Assembly: GCA_944326455.1 (NCBI GenBank)
Contig: CALVEA010000008.1
Span: 27,726 to 91,725, forward strand
Source of the DNA: Candidatus Gastranaerophilales bacterium
GTDB taxonomy: Bacteria; Cyanobacteriota; Vampirovibrionia; Gastranaerophilales; Gastranaerophilaceae
Reading direction: 5' to 3'
DNA length: 64,000 nt
The first letter of the stretch is position 1; every line of letters starts with the position of its first letter. Shown here piece after piece: positions 54,470 to 63,981 of the stretch. The translations under genes were made by a program, and so were the position numbers. Under the pieces are notes generated by a model. The model made no database searches. It was not told the DNA's origin and saw only the letters and a list, made by a program, of their open reading frames with translations.

Positions 54470-54503
54470 AAAAAGGTAACGTCTTACACACGTTACCCTT
54501 TTT
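54470..54503 (-). terminator. terminator of rplU-rpmA
   Basis: Stem AAAGGTAACGT with ACGTTACC(C)TTT (one bulged base) and T-runs on both sides, 22 bases beyond the rpmA stop. Confidence 0.8.
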
Positions 54504-54524
54504 TAATTAATAATTTTTATTTAT

Positions 54525-54779
54525 TTAAACAGCATAAACACTGACTTGTTTTCTGTCGCGTCTGTGCGGTTCAAACTTGACCTGCCCGTCAATAAGTGCA
54601 AACAATGTATCATCAGAACCGATTCCTACATTGTTACCCGGATGGAATTTTGTTCCTCTTTGACGAACAAGGATATTACCGGCTTTTACTAATTCTCCGC
54701 CGAATTTTTTCACACCCAAACGCTTCGCTTCCGAATCACGTCCGTTTCTGGTGGAACCCATACCTTTCTTATGTGCCAT
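54525..54779 (-). CDS. rpmA: 50S ribosomal protein L27
   Basis: 84 residues starting [20 protein letters not shown], with [11 protein letters not shown] and [10 protein letters not shown] near the end, as in all L27. The N-terminal start is not preceded by the cleaved Firmicute leader. It follows rplU (91-base gap), the usual L21-L27 pairing. Structural protein near the peptidyl-transferase centre. Confidence 0.97.
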   Translation of the reverse strand: MAHKKGMGSTRNGRDSEAKRLGVKKFGGELVKAGNILVRQRGTKFHPGNNVGIGSDDTLFALIDGQVKFEPHRRDRKQVSVYAV

Positions 54780-54870
54780 TTTATTTTCTCCTTTTATTAT
54801 ACTTTCTTATTGGTCAGCTAAGAGCTTCTGTTAATCTGCACTGCTAACCCGCTTTAGTCACTGAATCAAA

Positions 54871-55227
54871 CTATGATTCTGCAGTTTCAGATACTTCAGC
54901 TTTCGCTTTTGCAGCAGTTGTTCTGATTTTATTAATCATAACTCTTGCAAAACCTTGTCTGTGACCTTGTTTTCTTCTATATCCTTTTTTAGGTCTTTGT
55001 TTGAAAACTATAATCTTTTTAGCTCTATCAGTCTTAACAATAGTGCCTTCGACTTTAGCATTAGCTACATAAGGTTGACCTACTTTTGATTTTTTGCCGT
55101 TCACAATCATAACAACTTTATCAAAAACAACCTTAGCATCTTTTTCTTCGCCTAACAATTCAACGTCTACATAACGTCCTTCTTCAACTTGGTATTGTTT
55201 ACCGCCTGTTTCGACTATTGCGTACAT
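54871..55227 (-). CDS. rplU: 50S ribosomal protein L21
   Basis: MYAIVETGGKQYQVEEGRYV is the classical L21 start, and RPKKGYRRKQGHRQ its basic block. At 118 residues it carries about 15 extra C-terminal residues, Ala/Glu/Lys-rich. First gene of the rplU-rpmA pair, with a ~150-base leader. Confidence 0.97.
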   Translation of the reverse strand: MYAIVETGGKQYQVEEGRYVDVELLGEEKDAKVVFDKVVMIVNGKKSKVGQPYVANAKVEGTIVKTDRAKKIIVFKQRPKKGYRRKQGHRQGFARVMINKIRTTAAKAKAEVSETAES

Positions 55228-55401
55228 TGTTCATCCTTTCTTTTTGAGGAATCGTAGACCGGTGGGTAAACAGAATGGCTTTATTACATTCTTCATTTAT
55301 TAGCTTTACCCTTGATGGTTCCCGGACATTTAAGCACGATTAACCTATCTAATACTATTTATACATTATTATTTTTAACACAAAGCCGATATGGGTGTCA
55401 A
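55228..55401 (-). promoter_or_regulatory. promoter and leader of rplU
   Basis: TTGACA (55401-55396, minus strand) with TTAAAA 17 bases on (55378-55373) gives a leader of about 140 bases before L21. Long leaders before rplU often hold autoregulatory sites (L21 leader in Firmicutes); no conserved fold can be confirmed by eye. Confidence 0.45.
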
Positions 55402-55421
55402 GGCTGGAGCTTAAAGAATGT

Positions 55422-55913
55422 TTACAGGTTAATCCAGTCATATAGATTTCTTATTTCAACCCCGGTAAAATTTCTTAGCAAAAATTTTGTATCGAGATTC
55501 TCTTTTATTGGTTCGCAATTCAGCATGCCGGAAGAATATACATCGGAATAATTCAGCCCGTCATTAGCACAGTATGGAAGTTTTGCTAAGCCGTTTGAAC
55601 AGATATATGCAAGACCGTGAACCCTGCAGATAATTGGGCGATAGGAATATACGGCACAAGTACCATTTATTAAAAACGGGCATTTGCCGCCTTTCTCCAT
55701 TTTCTTAAAATTATCTTGAACCAGAATCTTTAAGGAATTATCCAGAGATTTATACCCTGCCATCAAATATTCAAGCTCATAATTAGAAAGAGGATAATCC
55801 CCTTTTTCACAGCATGAGGAACAGAACTTTTTACAGCAAATATAGCTTTTATGTTCATCAAAATATTTTTTTAATCTTAAATCCAGAGCTTTTAAAAAAT
55901 CTATATAATTCAA
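55422..55913 (-). CDS. YkgJ-type Cys-cluster protein
   Basis: Cysteine pattern CCKKFCSSCC, then CPFLINGTCAVYSYRPIICRVHG, the UPF0153/YkgJ metal-binding signature. 163 aa, soluble. It may bind a Zn or Fe-S centre; the cellular role of the family is not established. It follows the 215-residue gene by 18 bases on the same strand. Confidence 0.88.
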   Translation of the reverse strand: MNYIDFLKALDLRLKKYFDEHKSYICCKKFCSSCCEKGDYPLSNYELEYLMAGYKSLDNSLKILVQDNFKKMEKGGKCPFLINGTCAVYSYRPIICRVHGLAYICSNGLAKLPYCANDGLNYSDVYSSGMLNCEPIKENLDTKFLLRNFTGVEIRNLYDWINL

Positions 55914-55931
55914 TTGGTACTCTGTTTACCC

Positions 55932-56570
55932 CTATTTACCCCTGCCCCAGATACGTTTCCAAAAACTGCGTGATGGGTGTGATTCCAATTGTTCAATTCG
56001 TTTGGAAAGTTCTTTATTATGTTCTAAAAGTTCTTTAATCTGCTGAGCAAGAATTTCATTATCTTTTTTATATCCGCCTGCTTCTATCAGCTTATTAGCC
56101 CAATCTGAATTAGTTATATCGTCACTGATTTTTTTTGCAACAGCTTCTGCCAACATCTGTAATGTCTGACTGGAAACATCCAATGTAAAGCTTTTGTTCT
56201 TAATCGGCAGTTCAGGCATTTCAACAGGTAAACTGTTTTCTTCGTTTGATTGAACTTCAACAGACTGAAGGTTCTCAAGATAATCCTTAATGAGTATGGG
56301 TTGAACAGGTTTATCCTCTGATGGTTTTGAAACCTTGGCTTCCAATCTCTGAAGTTTGGTTATAATCTGTTCATCACTGTAACCTTGAGCCTTTAAAGAT
56401 ATTCCTTTTTTTATTTTATCTAATGCTAAATCATCATAAAATTCTATACCATCTTCATCTTCATAAATAGACTCTATTTTCCAGTCCTCTAAAAACGAAT
56501 CTAACGAATTTTTATCTATGTAATAATTTTCGGAATTTAAACTTTTTAAAATAGATTCTCTGTTGTACAT
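55932..56570 (-). CDS. hypothetical protein with MerR-like head and coiled-coil tail, 212 aa
   Basis: ATG at 56570, eight bases after AAAAGG; alternative ATG/GTG codons at 56576 and 56579 overlap the smpB stop. Residues ~1-80 (IESIYEDEDGIEFYDDLALDKIKKGISLKAQGYSDEQI) resemble a MerR-type winged helix, and ~155-205 are coiled coil ending in a basic tail. Same strand as smpB, co-transcribed. No specific family assigned. Confidence 0.6.
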   Translation of the reverse strand: MYNRESILKSLNSENYYIDKNSLDSFLEDWKIESIYEDEDGIEFYDDLALDKIKKGISLKAQGYSDEQIITKLQRLEAKVSKPSEDKPVQPILIKDYLENLQSVEVQSNEENSLPVEMPELPIKNKSFTLDVSSQTLQMLAEAVAKKISDDITNSDWANKLIEAGGYKKDNEILAQQIKELLEHNKELSKRIEQLESHPSRSFWKRIWGRGK

Positions 56571-56575
56571 CCCCA

Positions 56576-57022
56576 TCACCTTTTTATTTGTCTGGCAATA
56601 TCCCTGTCCTGAGTTTTTTTAGCTATTGCCTCTCTTTTATCATAAATCTTTTTACCTTTTGCCAACCCCAGCTCTATTTTAGCAAAACCATGGGTCAAAA
56701 ACAATTCCAAAGGTACAATTGTGTATCCTTCTTTTTTAATTTTAGCCAGAATTTTCATTATTTCTTTTTTTTGCAGAAGAAGTTTTCTCACTCTGTCAGG
56801 CTTATGATTGAATCTATTACCCTGTTCATACGGCGATATGTGCATATTGTATAAGAAAACTTCATTATCTTCAATTTTTGCAAAACTGTCTTTGAGGTTT
56901 AACATACCTTTGCGGATTGATTTAATTTCCGTTCCTGTTAAAACTATCCCCGCTACATATTTATCAAAAATCAAATAATCATGAAAAGCTTTTCTGTTTG
57001 TAGAAATAACTTTTTTATCCAT
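56576..57022 (-). CDS. smpB: tmRNA-binding protein SmpB
   Basis: Delivers tmRNA to stalled ribosomes. ATG at 57022 gives [18 protein letters not shown] and the typical 148 residues; an upstream TTG frame to 57085 is part of the preceding gene. Hallmarks: [27 protein letters not shown], and the basic tail [17 protein letters not shown]. It starts seven bases after the yhcC stop with no Shine-Dalgarno but with TATAAT six bases before the ATG. It may be leaderless or translationally coupled. Confidence 0.95.
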   Translation of the reverse strand: MDKKVISTNRKAFHDYLIFDKYVAGIVLTGTEIKSIRKGMLNLKDSFAKIEDNEVFLYNMHISPYEQGNRFNHKPDRVRKLLLQKKEIMKILAKIKKEGYTIVPLELFLTHGFAKIELGLAKGKKIYDKREAIAKKTQDRDIARQIKR

Positions 57023-57029
57023 AAAGCTA

Positions 57030-57941
57030 TTATAAGCTAAACTTAAAGCCTTGTCTACTTCCGCGCCGTTCAAATTCCCTGTCAATTCTGTTCAGGGTGT
57101 CCAGTTTTTTCCCTATCCATCTCGGAGCAACAAGTTCAGTTCTTAAACCGTTTCCTGCAAGGCGGTGGATTGTGGTTTGAGGAGGTAAATATTCTAAAAA
57201 GTCACAAACTGTTGATACATATTCATCCTCTGTCATAAAATCAATCTCGCCATTTGTGTACATATCAGCAACTTTTGTCCCTTCAAGCGCAACAAGCATG
57301 TGAATTTTAACTCCGTCAGGTTCAAGTTTTGCTATTGTTTTTGCAGTCTCCATCATCTCTTCATAGGTTTCAAAAAGATTAAGTATAACATGCAAACAAA
57401 TATTTATTCCGTAATTTTTTGTCTTTTCGTAAGCTTCTAAAAAACATTTGTAATCATGACCGCGGTTAATTTTTTTTAAAGTTTTATCATGAACAGACTG
57501 CAGTCCGTATTCAATCCAGGTATAATAATCGGGAGTAAAAGAAGAAATTAGTTTCAATTTGTCATCGTCAACACAATCCGGTCTTGTTCCTATCGAAATT
57601 CCTACAATATCCGGATGTGTTAAAGATGCCTTATATATTTTTTCAAGCTCTCCAACAGGCTTATAAGTATTAGAAAAAGCCTGAAAATAAGACATAAACT
57701 TTTGCGCCTTAAATCTCCTTGCGAGCGTTTCAGCCCCGACTTGAACCTGTTCTTCTATAGAAAGTCTGTTTGAATGTGCTTGAGAAAAGCTTCCGCCGTC
57801 ATCGCAGAATATACAACCGCTGCTTGATATTGTTCCGTCCCTATTAGGGCAGGAGAAACCGGCATCTATAGTAATTTTATAGACTTTGGCGCCAAACTTT
57901 TGTTTTAAATATTCACTAAAAGCGTTATACCTTTTTTCCAT
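57030..57941 (-). CDS. yhcC: YhcC-family radical SAM protein
   Basis: N-terminal [19 protein letters not shown] with the unusual long-spaced Cys motif (C-x10-12-C-x2-[17 protein letters not shown]), [20 protein letters not shown] and HRLAGNGLR at the end. Matches TIGR01212-type proteins of unknown substrate. 303 aa. Same strand as smpB. Confidence 0.9.
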   Translation of the reverse strand: MEKRYNAFSEYLKQKFGAKVYKITIDAGFSCPNRDGTISSSGCIFCDDGGSFSQAHSNRLSIEEQVQVGAETLARRFKAQKFMSYFQAFSNTYKPVGELEKIYKASLTHPDIVGISIGTRPDCVDDDKLKLISSFTPDYYTWIEYGLQSVHDKTLKKINRGHDYKCFLEAYEKTKNYGINICLHVILNLFETYEEMMETAKTIAKLEPDGVKIHMLVALEGTKVADMYTNGEIDFMTEDEYVSTVCDFLEYLPPQTTIHRLAGNGLRTELVAPRWIGKKLDTLNRIDREFERRGSRQGFKFSL

Positions 57942-58005
57942 ATATACAGAGTATCATAAACAGGTTTGTGATATTATATTATATAGAAAAAGGGGAATAT
58001 GAATT

Positions 58006-59757
58006 ATGAAAATGTCAAAATTGTTTGTACAGACTTTAAGAGAATTTCCGTCCGATGCGGAAGTCGTTTCTCATAAAATGCTTGTAAGAGCAGGCTATAT
58101 AAGAAAACTCACTTCAGGGGTTTATAACTATTTGCCTCTCATGTGGAGAGTCTTAAAAAAGATTGAAAACATTGTCCGGGAAGAAATGGACGCAGCAGGC
58201 GCACAAGAACTTTTGATGCCGTTTGTTCAGCCAAAAGAACTCTGGGAAGAATCCGGACGCTGGGAAGTCTACGGACGTGAGCTTATGAGGCTCAAAGACC
58301 GCCATGACAGGGAAATGTGTCTTGGACCTACTCACGAAGAAATTATAACTTCTATTGCCCGTGACGGCTTAAAATCCTACAAACAATTACCTGTAAACCT
58401 GTATCAAATTCAGTCCAAATTCAGAGATGAAGTTCGTCCGAGATTCGGGCTTTTAAGGGGCAGAGAATTTATTATGAAAGATGCCTACAGCTTTGATACA
58501 ACTCAAGAAGGGCTTGAAAAAGAATACCAAAATATGGCACAGGCTTATACAAAAATCTTTAAGCGCTGCGGGCTTAATACAAAAATGGTTCAATCTGACT
58601 CCGGAGCTATAGGAGGAAGCGTTAGCCATGAATTTATGGTTATAACAGATACCGACGCCGGAGAAAATGACGTTTTCTACTGCGAAAGCTGTGACTATTC
58701 CGCTAACTCAAACCACGCTGTTTCAAATCTTCCAATTGAAGGGGTAAATGTAACAGGAGATTGGAATTCCGCTAAGGTTGTGGATACACCGAATACGCTT
58801 TCAATAGAAGAATTATGCAGTTTCTTAAATATTCCTGCTACCCTTATAGTTAAAACTCTTGTCTATATTGTAGATAAAAAGCCTGTACTTGCACTCATTA
58901 GAGGAGATAAACAGGTTGAAGAAACAAAACTTATGAATGCAGTTGAAGGTTCTGATATTCGTATTGCTACAGCCGGCGAAATTGAAGAAATGATGGGTGT
59001 AAACGGATTTGATGCAGCAAAAGGCTTTATCGGTCCGAACGGATTGAAAGAATACAATGGCTATCCAATTACTGTAATTGCCGATAACACAGTTAAAGAA
59101 ATGAAGAACTTTGTAATCGGAATTAACCAAAAAGATAAGCATGGAGTAGGTTATAATTGGGGAACAGATGTTGAGCTTCCTCAAATTGTTACCGATATCA
59201 GACTCGTAGAAGCCGGTGAATTTTGTCCTCAGTGCGGAAAACCACTCAAAGTTACAAGAGGGATCGAAGTCGGTAATATCTTCCAATTAGGAACAAAGTA
59301 TTCTAAACCGATGAACGCAGTGTTTACAGATATTGACGGGAAAACAAAACCTTATATTATGGGCTGCTATGGAATCGGAATTTCAAGAACAGCAGCTGCC
59401 GCAGTAGAAGCTCATTATGATGACCACGGAATCAAATGGCCGCTCGCTATTGCGCCTTACCATGTTATTATTATCCCTGTCAGTACAAAAGATGAAGAGC
59501 AAATGAAGGTTGCGGAAGATTTATATAAAACACTTATTAAACACGGAGTTGAAGCAGTTCTAGATGACCGTGACGAACGTCCAGGGGTTAAGTTTAAAGA
59601 TGCTGACTTAATCGGATTCCCGTACCGTATAACAGTCGGTAAAGGAATAAGCGAAGGTTTGGTTGAATTTAAGGTAAGAGAAACAGAAGAAACTTCAAAC
59701 ATCAAACCGGAAGAAGCCGCTGAGATTGTGGTAACGGCTGTACATAAATTAAAATAA
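58006..59757 (+). CDS. proS: prolyl-tRNA synthetase
   Basis: Class II synthetase with the bacterial editing insertion. Motif 1 region ENIVREEMDAAGAQELLMP, motif 2 SKFRDEVRPRFGLLRGREFIMKDAYSFD, the YbaK-like INS editing domain at ~225-400, motif 3 MGCYGIGISRTAAAA. C-terminal anticodon-binding domain includes RPGVKFKDADLIGFPYRITVG. 583 aa is the standard bacterial length. ATG with AGGGGA about ten bases upstream. Confidence 0.97.
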   Translation: MKMSKLFVQTLREFPSDAEVVSHKMLVRAGYIRKLTSGVYNYLPLMWRVLKKIENIVREEMDAAGAQELLMPFVQPKELWEESGRWEVYGRELMRLKDRHDREMCLGPTHEEIITSIARDGLKSYKQLPVNLYQIQSKFRDEVRPRFGLLRGREFIMKDAYSFDTTQEGLEKEYQNMAQAYTKIFKRCGLNTKMVQSDSGAIGGSVSHEFMVITDTDAGENDVFYCESCDYSANSNHAVSNLPIEGVNVTGDWNSAKVVDTPNTLSIEELCSFLNIPATLIVKTLVYIVDKKPVLALIRGDKQVEETKLMNAVEGSDIRIATAGEIEEMMGVNGFDAAKGFIGPNGLKEYNGYPITVIADNTVKEMKNFVIGINQKDKHGVGYNWGTDVELPQIVTDIRLVEAGEFCPQCGKPLKVTRGIEVGNIFQLGTKYSKPMNAVFTDIDGKTKPYIMGCYGIGISRTAAAAVEAHYDDHGIKWPLAIAPYHVIIIPVSTKDEEQMKVAEDLYKTLIKHGVEAVLDDRDERPGVKFKDADLIGFPYRITVGKGISEGLVEFKVRETEETSNIKPEEAAEIVVTAVHKLK

Positions 59758-59760
59758 TAT

Positions 59761-59800
59761 AAAAACCGGAGGTAGTTAAATTTAAAAACCTCCGGTTTTT
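59761..59800 (+). terminator. first terminator after proS
   Basis: A 13-base stem (AAAAACCGGAGGT and complement), AT-rich loop, and T-tract. Confidence 0.9.
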
Positions 59801-59808
59801 AGAAAATA

Positions 59809-59840
59809 AAAAAGAACCTCCACAAATGAGGTTCTTTTTA
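59809..59840 (+). terminator. second terminator, proS / ribosomal operon side
   Basis: A 12-base stem (AAAAAGAACCTC / GAGGTTCTTTTT, loop CACAAAT) with A- and T-runs on both sides, so it can also end the minus-strand ribosomal transcript. Confidence 0.88.
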
Positions 59841-60004
59841 AATATATTAAATTCTACCTGTTAAAACACAGCAAACGGCACTGCGTTTTAATTCCGCTCA
59901 AGTATCGGCACTATATACCGATACCGGAAGTAAATTTTTCGGAACTCGCTCCAATGTACAGTTCTGCCTGCCAACAAAGATAGTCCCTTAAATTTACCTG
60001 CTTA
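59841..60004 (-). ncRNA. structured non-coding tail of the ribosomal protein operon
   Basis: No reading frame of note. Two stable hairpins are visible: AAAACACAG/CTGCGTTTT (59863-59889) and GTATCGG/CCGATAC (59902-59924). They sit between rpsN and the terminator at 59809-59840, so they lie in the 3' untranslated tail. The region could be a processed 3'-UTR small RNA or a relic of lost coding sequence; nothing more can be said from sequence. Confidence 0.4.
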
Positions 60005-60211
60005 TTACCAGGAAGCTTTAGTAACGCCAGGAAGCAACCCTTGGTGAGCCATCTTTCTCAAACAGATTCTGCAAAGACCGAAATCTCTGTGGAAACCGTG
60101 AGGTCTGCCGCAAATGCTGCATCTGTTGTGAAGTCTAACTTTCGGGTATTTGCCCTTAGCTGCTAACATTTCTCTTTTTTGTTCTTTATTTATCATCGCT
60201 TTTTTAGCCAT
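60005..60211 (-). CDS. rpsN: 30S ribosomal protein S14, type Z
   Basis: 68 residues with both zinc-binding pairs (CSICG and CRIC) and the block [23 protein letters not shown], which marks the zinc (C+) form. Start [14 protein letters not shown]. It is the last recognisable gene of the operon here; rpsH (S8), normally next, is absent. Confidence 0.96.
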   Translation of the reverse strand: MAKKAMINKEQKREMLAAKGKYPKVRLHNRCSICGRPHGFHRDFGLCRICLRKMAHQGLLPGVTKASW

Positions 60212-60312
60212 GATTTTCTCCTTTATTCATTTCTTACATACATTCTAGCATAATCGGGACTCAATAATCCATCTATGCTTATTCATTCTGTGCCAAATCG
60301 GGAAACTTATAA

Positions 60313-60873
60313 CTAAGCTTTGTTTGCCCCTTTGAATGGCATACCCAATAATCTGAGCAATTCTCTTGCTTCGTCATCAGTCTTAGCAGTTGTGATAATA
60401 GATACGTTCATACCTTTTACCAAATCAACTTCTTCGTAAGTGATTTCAGGGAACAAAGATTGTTCCTTTAAACCTAAAGTATAGTTGCCTCTGCCATCAA
60501 AACTCTTAGCTGAAATACCTCTGAAGTCACGAATACGAGGTAAAACAACACAGATTAACTTTTGAAGGAAGTCATACATTCTTTCACCGCGAATTGTAAC
60601 CATAGCACCAACCGGCATACCTTCTCTTAACTTGAATGTAGCGATTGATTTTTTAGCCTTTGTAACCATTGCCTTTTGACCGGCAATCTTAGTTAATTGA
60701 GCCTGAATTGCATCTGCAATTTTTGCGTTGTGAGAAGCTTCACCAACACCCATGTTTAAAACAATTTTATGAAGTTTCGGAATCATAAGGTCATTTTTAT
60801 AACCGAACTTCTCCTTTAGCGCTGCTTTTACTTCTTCATCGTATTTTGCTTTTAAGCTTTTTGTTTTTGTCAT
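60313..60873 (-). CDS. rplE: 50S ribosomal protein L5
   Basis: 186 residues with [18 protein letters not shown] and [24 protein letters not shown], then [10 protein letters not shown]. Binds 5S rRNA. ATG with AAGAGGAAAG nearby. Intergenic gaps of ~100 bases on either side are larger than in most operons of this type. Confidence 0.97.
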   Translation of the reverse strand: MTKTKSLKAKYDEEVKAALKEKFGYKNDLMIPKLHKIVLNMGVGEASHNAKIADAIQAQLTKIAGQKAMVTKAKKSIATFKLREGMPVGAMVTIRGERMYDFLQKLICVVLPRIRDFRGISAKSFDGRGNYTLGLKEQSLFPEITYEEVDLVKGMNVSIITTAKTDDEARELLRLLGMPFKGANKA

Positions 60874-60993
60874 TTTTCTTTCCTCTTTACTAAGACGGTA
60901 TCAACATCAGACAGATAAAGGTAAATAAAAATAAACTAAATCTTTACTTACCGGCTGGGCAATAGTAATTAACCCTATTTACCCCTGCCTATG

Positions 60994-61329
60994 TTAAACG
61001 TCTAACTGTTCACCACATTTTTTACAAACACGAACTTTTTTTCCGTCTACAACGGAGTGTTTGATTCTGGTAGGCTTTTCGCAGCTCGGGCATACAATCA
61101 TAACATTAGATGCATCAAGAGGAGCTTCCTTCTTGATTAATCCGCCTTGAATACCGTATGCAGGATTTGCTTTGGTAGCCTTGGTAATCATATTAGCACC
61201 TTCAACAACTACTTTGCCTTCTGAAGGAATAGCTTTTTTGATGTTACCTTGTTTTCCTTTATCTTTGCCTGCTGTGATGACTACTCTGTCACCGGTTTTT
61301 ACATGCAAGCTTTTTTTACTTTCTGCCAT
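60994..61329 (-). CDS. rplX: 50S ribosomal protein L24
   Basis: ATG at 61329 (GGAG eight bases upstream) gives MAESKKSLHVKTGDRVVITAGKDKGKQG, the KOW-domain start of L24. A zinc-finger-like CPSC...CKKC motif sits near the C-terminus. 111 residues. An assembly-initiator protein of the large subunit. Confidence 0.96.
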   Translation of the reverse strand: MAESKKSLHVKTGDRVVITAGKDKGKQGNIKKAIPSEGKVVVEGANMITKATKANPAYGIQGGLIKKEAPLDASNVMIVCPSCEKPTRIKHSVVDGKKVRVCKKCGEQLDV

Positions 61330-61418
61330 TTTATTTCTCCATTTATTATTTGAATTTGAGATTTTTCTATTTTTCACAGAAATTCTCGGGTTTATCTATT
61401 CCTAACGCTCGGTATGAA

Positions 61419-61787
61419 CTAGATAACTTCCGGAGCAAGAGAAACAATCTTCATAAAGTTTTTATCTCTTAATTCTCTTGCAACAGGTCCGAATACACGA
61501 GTTCCGCGCGGGTTGCCATCTTTGTTAATAATAACAGCTGCATTTTCGTCAAATCTGATAACAGATCCGTCAGCACGTTTGATATCGTGTTTTGTTCTTA
61601 CGATAACAGCTTTTACAACTTCAGATTTTTTAACGGTCATATTTGGAGTTGCATCTTTTACGGTTGCAACAACAACATCACCTACCGCTGCAAATTTCTT
61701 ATTAGAACTGCCCATTACGCGAATAACTAATAATTCTTTAGCACCTGTATTATCTGCTACTACTAGTCTTGTTTCTTGTTGTATCAT
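61419..61787 (-). CDS. rplN: 50S ribosomal protein L14
   Basis: 122 residues beginning [26 protein letters not shown], with [17 protein letters not shown] near the end. Universal core protein facing the subunit interface. The 172-base gap to rpsQ contains a short tandem repeat block. Confidence 0.98.
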   Translation of the reverse strand: MIQQETRLVVADNTGAKELLVIRVMGSSNKKFAAVGDVVVATVKDATPNMTVKKSEVVKAVIVRTKHDIKRADGSVIRFDENAAVIINKDGNPRGTRVFGPVARELRDKNFMKIVSLAPEVI

Positions 61788-61920
61788 TTTTCTGTTTCCT
61801 TTTAATTTTTGTTGGGGTTAAAACCCTAACCTGCTTTCTTTTACAGCGCATTATCTTTGAGATAATGATGTTTGCGTGTTTGCATGATTTTGTGAAACAT
61901 AACTAACAAATTAAATACCA

Positions 61921-61968
61921 TACTTAATTAGTTACTTAGTCACTCAATCACTTACCCAACTACTTAGC
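61921..61968. repeat. TCACT/ACTTAG short repeat block inside the ribosomal operon
   Basis: TTAGTTACTTAGTCACTCAATCACTTACCC between rplN and rpsQ and touching the rpsQ stop. It has the same repeat units as the island at 45.8-46.5 kb. Confidence 0.65.
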
Positions 61969-62205
61969 TTTTTCTACTATGGATTCTACAACCCATCTTT
62001 TGCTTCCTGAAATTGGTTTTGATTCAATAATTCTTACAACATCACCAATACCGCATTCATTCTTTTCATCATGAGCTTTGTAGTTTTTGTTTGATTCAAT
62101 AATTTTCTTATATTTTGGGTGTGGTTCGTATGACGCAACTTTAACGACTACTGTCTTATCCATTTTGTCACTTATTACAACACCTTGTTTTTCTTTTTTA
62201 GGCAT
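61960..62205 (-). CDS. rpsQ: 30S ribosomal protein S17
   Basis: 81 residues with GVVISDKMDKTVVVKV and HPKYKKIIESNKNYKAHDEKNECGIGD, ending GSKRWVVESIVEKAK. Primary rRNA-binding protein. Confidence 0.97.
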   Translation of the reverse strand: MPKKEKQGVVISDKMDKTVVVKVASYEPHPKYKKIIESNKNYKAHDEKNECGIGDVVRIIESKPISGSKRWVVESIVEKAK

Positions 62206-62234
62206 TTGTTATCTCCTTTGCAAGTAACTTTGGC

Positions 62235-62441
62235 TTATGCCTTAGCTTCACTTGCAGCTTCCTTTTCACTTATAACAGTTTTTGCTTGAGCTATTAAGCG
62301 TTTTGTTTTTGAAATTTCAGCAGTATTTTCCAACTTGTGCATTGTCTTTTTGATTCTGCAATCAAGAAGCTGCTTTTTAGAATCAAGCACAAACTGCTTT
62401 AACTCTTCAACTGTTTTTTCACGCATTTCACTTAATTTCAT
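62235..62441 (-). CDS. rpmC: 50S ribosomal protein L29
   Basis: 68 residues starting MKLSEMREKTVEELKQFVLDSKKQL and with ISKTKRLIAQAKTVI, typical of L29. At the exit tunnel, it helps dock SRP and trigger factor. Confidence 0.95.
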   Translation of the reverse strand: MKLSEMREKTVEELKQFVLDSKKQLLDCRIKKTMHKLENTAEISKTKRLIAQAKTVISEKEAASEAKA

Positions 62442-62461
62442 TGTTATATTTTCCTTTAAAA

Positions 62462-62875
62462 TTATACAGATTCTTTTTCAATAACTTTAACTTTAATCGG
62501 CAATTTTTGTGCTGCAAGCTCAAGTGCATTGATTGCAACAGCTCTGTCAAAGTAATCAAGTTCAAACAAGATTCTGTTTGGTTTAACTACTGCTACCCAG
62601 TATTCAACGTTACCTTTACCAGAACCGCCACGGGTTTCAGCTGGTTTCTTAGTAACCGGTTTATCCGGGAATATTTTAATCCAAACGTTACCGCCACGTT
62701 TGATTTCACGCGTCATAGCACGTCTTGCTGCTTCAATCTGACGGCTTGTAATCCAGCCAGGTTCAAGAGCCTTAATTGCATAACGACCAAATTCGAAGTC
62801 CACACCTCTTGTTTCGGTGCCTTTCATTCTTCCTCTCATCGCTTTGCGGTATTTTGTTTTCTTCGGCATTAACAT
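62462..62875 (-). CDS. rplP: 50S ribosomal protein L16
   Basis: 137 residues; the ATG at 62875 (AGGAG nine bases upstream) gives [19 protein letters not shown], two residues longer than the usual MPKK start. Includes [25 protein letters not shown] and a basic C-terminal part. Confidence 0.96.
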   Translation of the reverse strand: MLMPKKTKYRKAMRGRMKGTETRGVDFEFGRYAIKALEPGWITSRQIEAARRAMTREIKRGGNVWIKIFPDKPVTKKPAETRGGSGKGNVEYWVAVVKPNRILFELDYFDRAVAINALELAAQKLPIKVKVIEKESV

Positions 62876-62899
62876 TATATTGTTCTCCTAATATTTTTC

Positions 62900-63631
62900 T
62901 TATTTTGTTTCAACAGCTTTTCTTTTACCGCGTCTTCCGCTGAATCTTTCACCTGTTGATTCTTTTGAATTTTTAGATTTGATGTTCATATCAGCTCTTT
63001 CACCAGGCATCAAGTTACCCTTGAAAATCCAAACCTTAACACCAATCTTACCCATAACTGTATCAGCTTCGGTAAATCCGTAATCAACATCTGCTCTGAG
63101 GGTTTGAAGAGGAATTCTACCTTCTTTAGCCCATTCTGAACGAGCGATTTCAGCACCGCCTAAACGTCCGGATACCATAATCTTGATACCTTGAGCACCT
63201 GCTCTCATTGTTCTTTGCATAGCTTGTTTCATTGCACGTCTGAATGCTACACGTTTTTCAAGCTGCTGAGCTACAAACTCTGCTACTAACAACGCATTTA
63301 CATCAATTCTGGCAACTTCAACCACATTAATGATTACAGGTTTGCCTAAATATTTTGAAACTTCTGCTTTGAGTTCATCAATACCTTGACCGCCTCTTCC
63401 TACAACAATACCCGGTTTTGCTGTTACAACGGTAATTGTTGTATTTTGAGATTTTCTATCAATTAAGATATCTGCAACACCTGCTGCATATAGTTTCTTC
63501 TTAATGAATTTTCTGATTTTAGCATCTTCTGCTACAAATTCAGCATAATCTCTAACCTTTGCATACCATGTACTTGCCCAAGGTCTGATTATACCTACTC
63601 TAAATCCGGTTGGATGTGTTTTTTGTCCCAT
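62900..63631 (-). CDS. rpsC: 30S ribosomal protein S3
   Basis: 243 residues with [26 protein letters not shown] domain [20 protein letters not shown], and [27 protein letters not shown] near the C-terminus; the Lys/Arg-rich extension follows. At the mRNA entry site. Confidence 0.98.
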   Translation of the reverse strand: MGQKTHPTGFRVGIIRPWASTWYAKVRDYAEFVAEDAKIRKFIKKKLYAAGVADILIDRKSQNTTITVVTAKPGIVVGRGGQGIDELKAEVSKYLGKPVIINVVEVARIDVNALLVAEFVAQQLEKRVAFRRAMKQAMQRTMRAGAQGIKIMVSGRLGGAEIARSEWAKEGRIPLQTLRADVDYGFTEADTVMGKIGVKVWIFKGNLMPGERADMNIKSKNSKESTGERFSGRRGKRKAVETK

Positions 63632-63642
63632 TTCATTATTCC

Positions 63643-63981
63643 CTATTTTGTTGTGTCACTAACTTTAACTGTGAGGTGAGATGTACGTTTGAGTCTTCTG
63701 TATATACGACCTTGCGCTCTTGGTTTTCCTCTTTTGTATGTTACGCTTTCATCAGCATAAATTTCAGAAACTTTTAAAGCATCTGCTTTTACGCCTGAAA
63801 GTTCAAATGCATTGGCTGCTGCAGCCTTAACATTTTTTTCAACAACTCTTGCTGCAAAATAAGGCATAAAACGCAACATATCAAGAGCTTCATTAACAGC
63901 TTTACCTCTTACTTCGTTAATTACTCTGCGAAGTTTTCTTGCTGTCATTTTTATGTTTGTTTGTCTTGCTTTAGCTTCCAT
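63643..63981 (-). CDS. rplV: 50S ribosomal protein L22
   Basis: 112 residues with [24 protein letters not shown], the L22 start, and the hairpin region [23 protein letters not shown]. It lines the nascent-peptide tunnel. The preceding gene (S19) lies off the window. Spacing to rpsC is 11 bases. Confidence 0.97.
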   Translation of the reverse strand: MEAKARQTNIKMTARKLRRVINEVRGKAVNEALDMLRFMPYFAARVVEKNVKAAAANAFELSGVKADALKVSEIYADESVTYKRGKPRAQGRIYRRLKRTSHLTVKVSDTTK

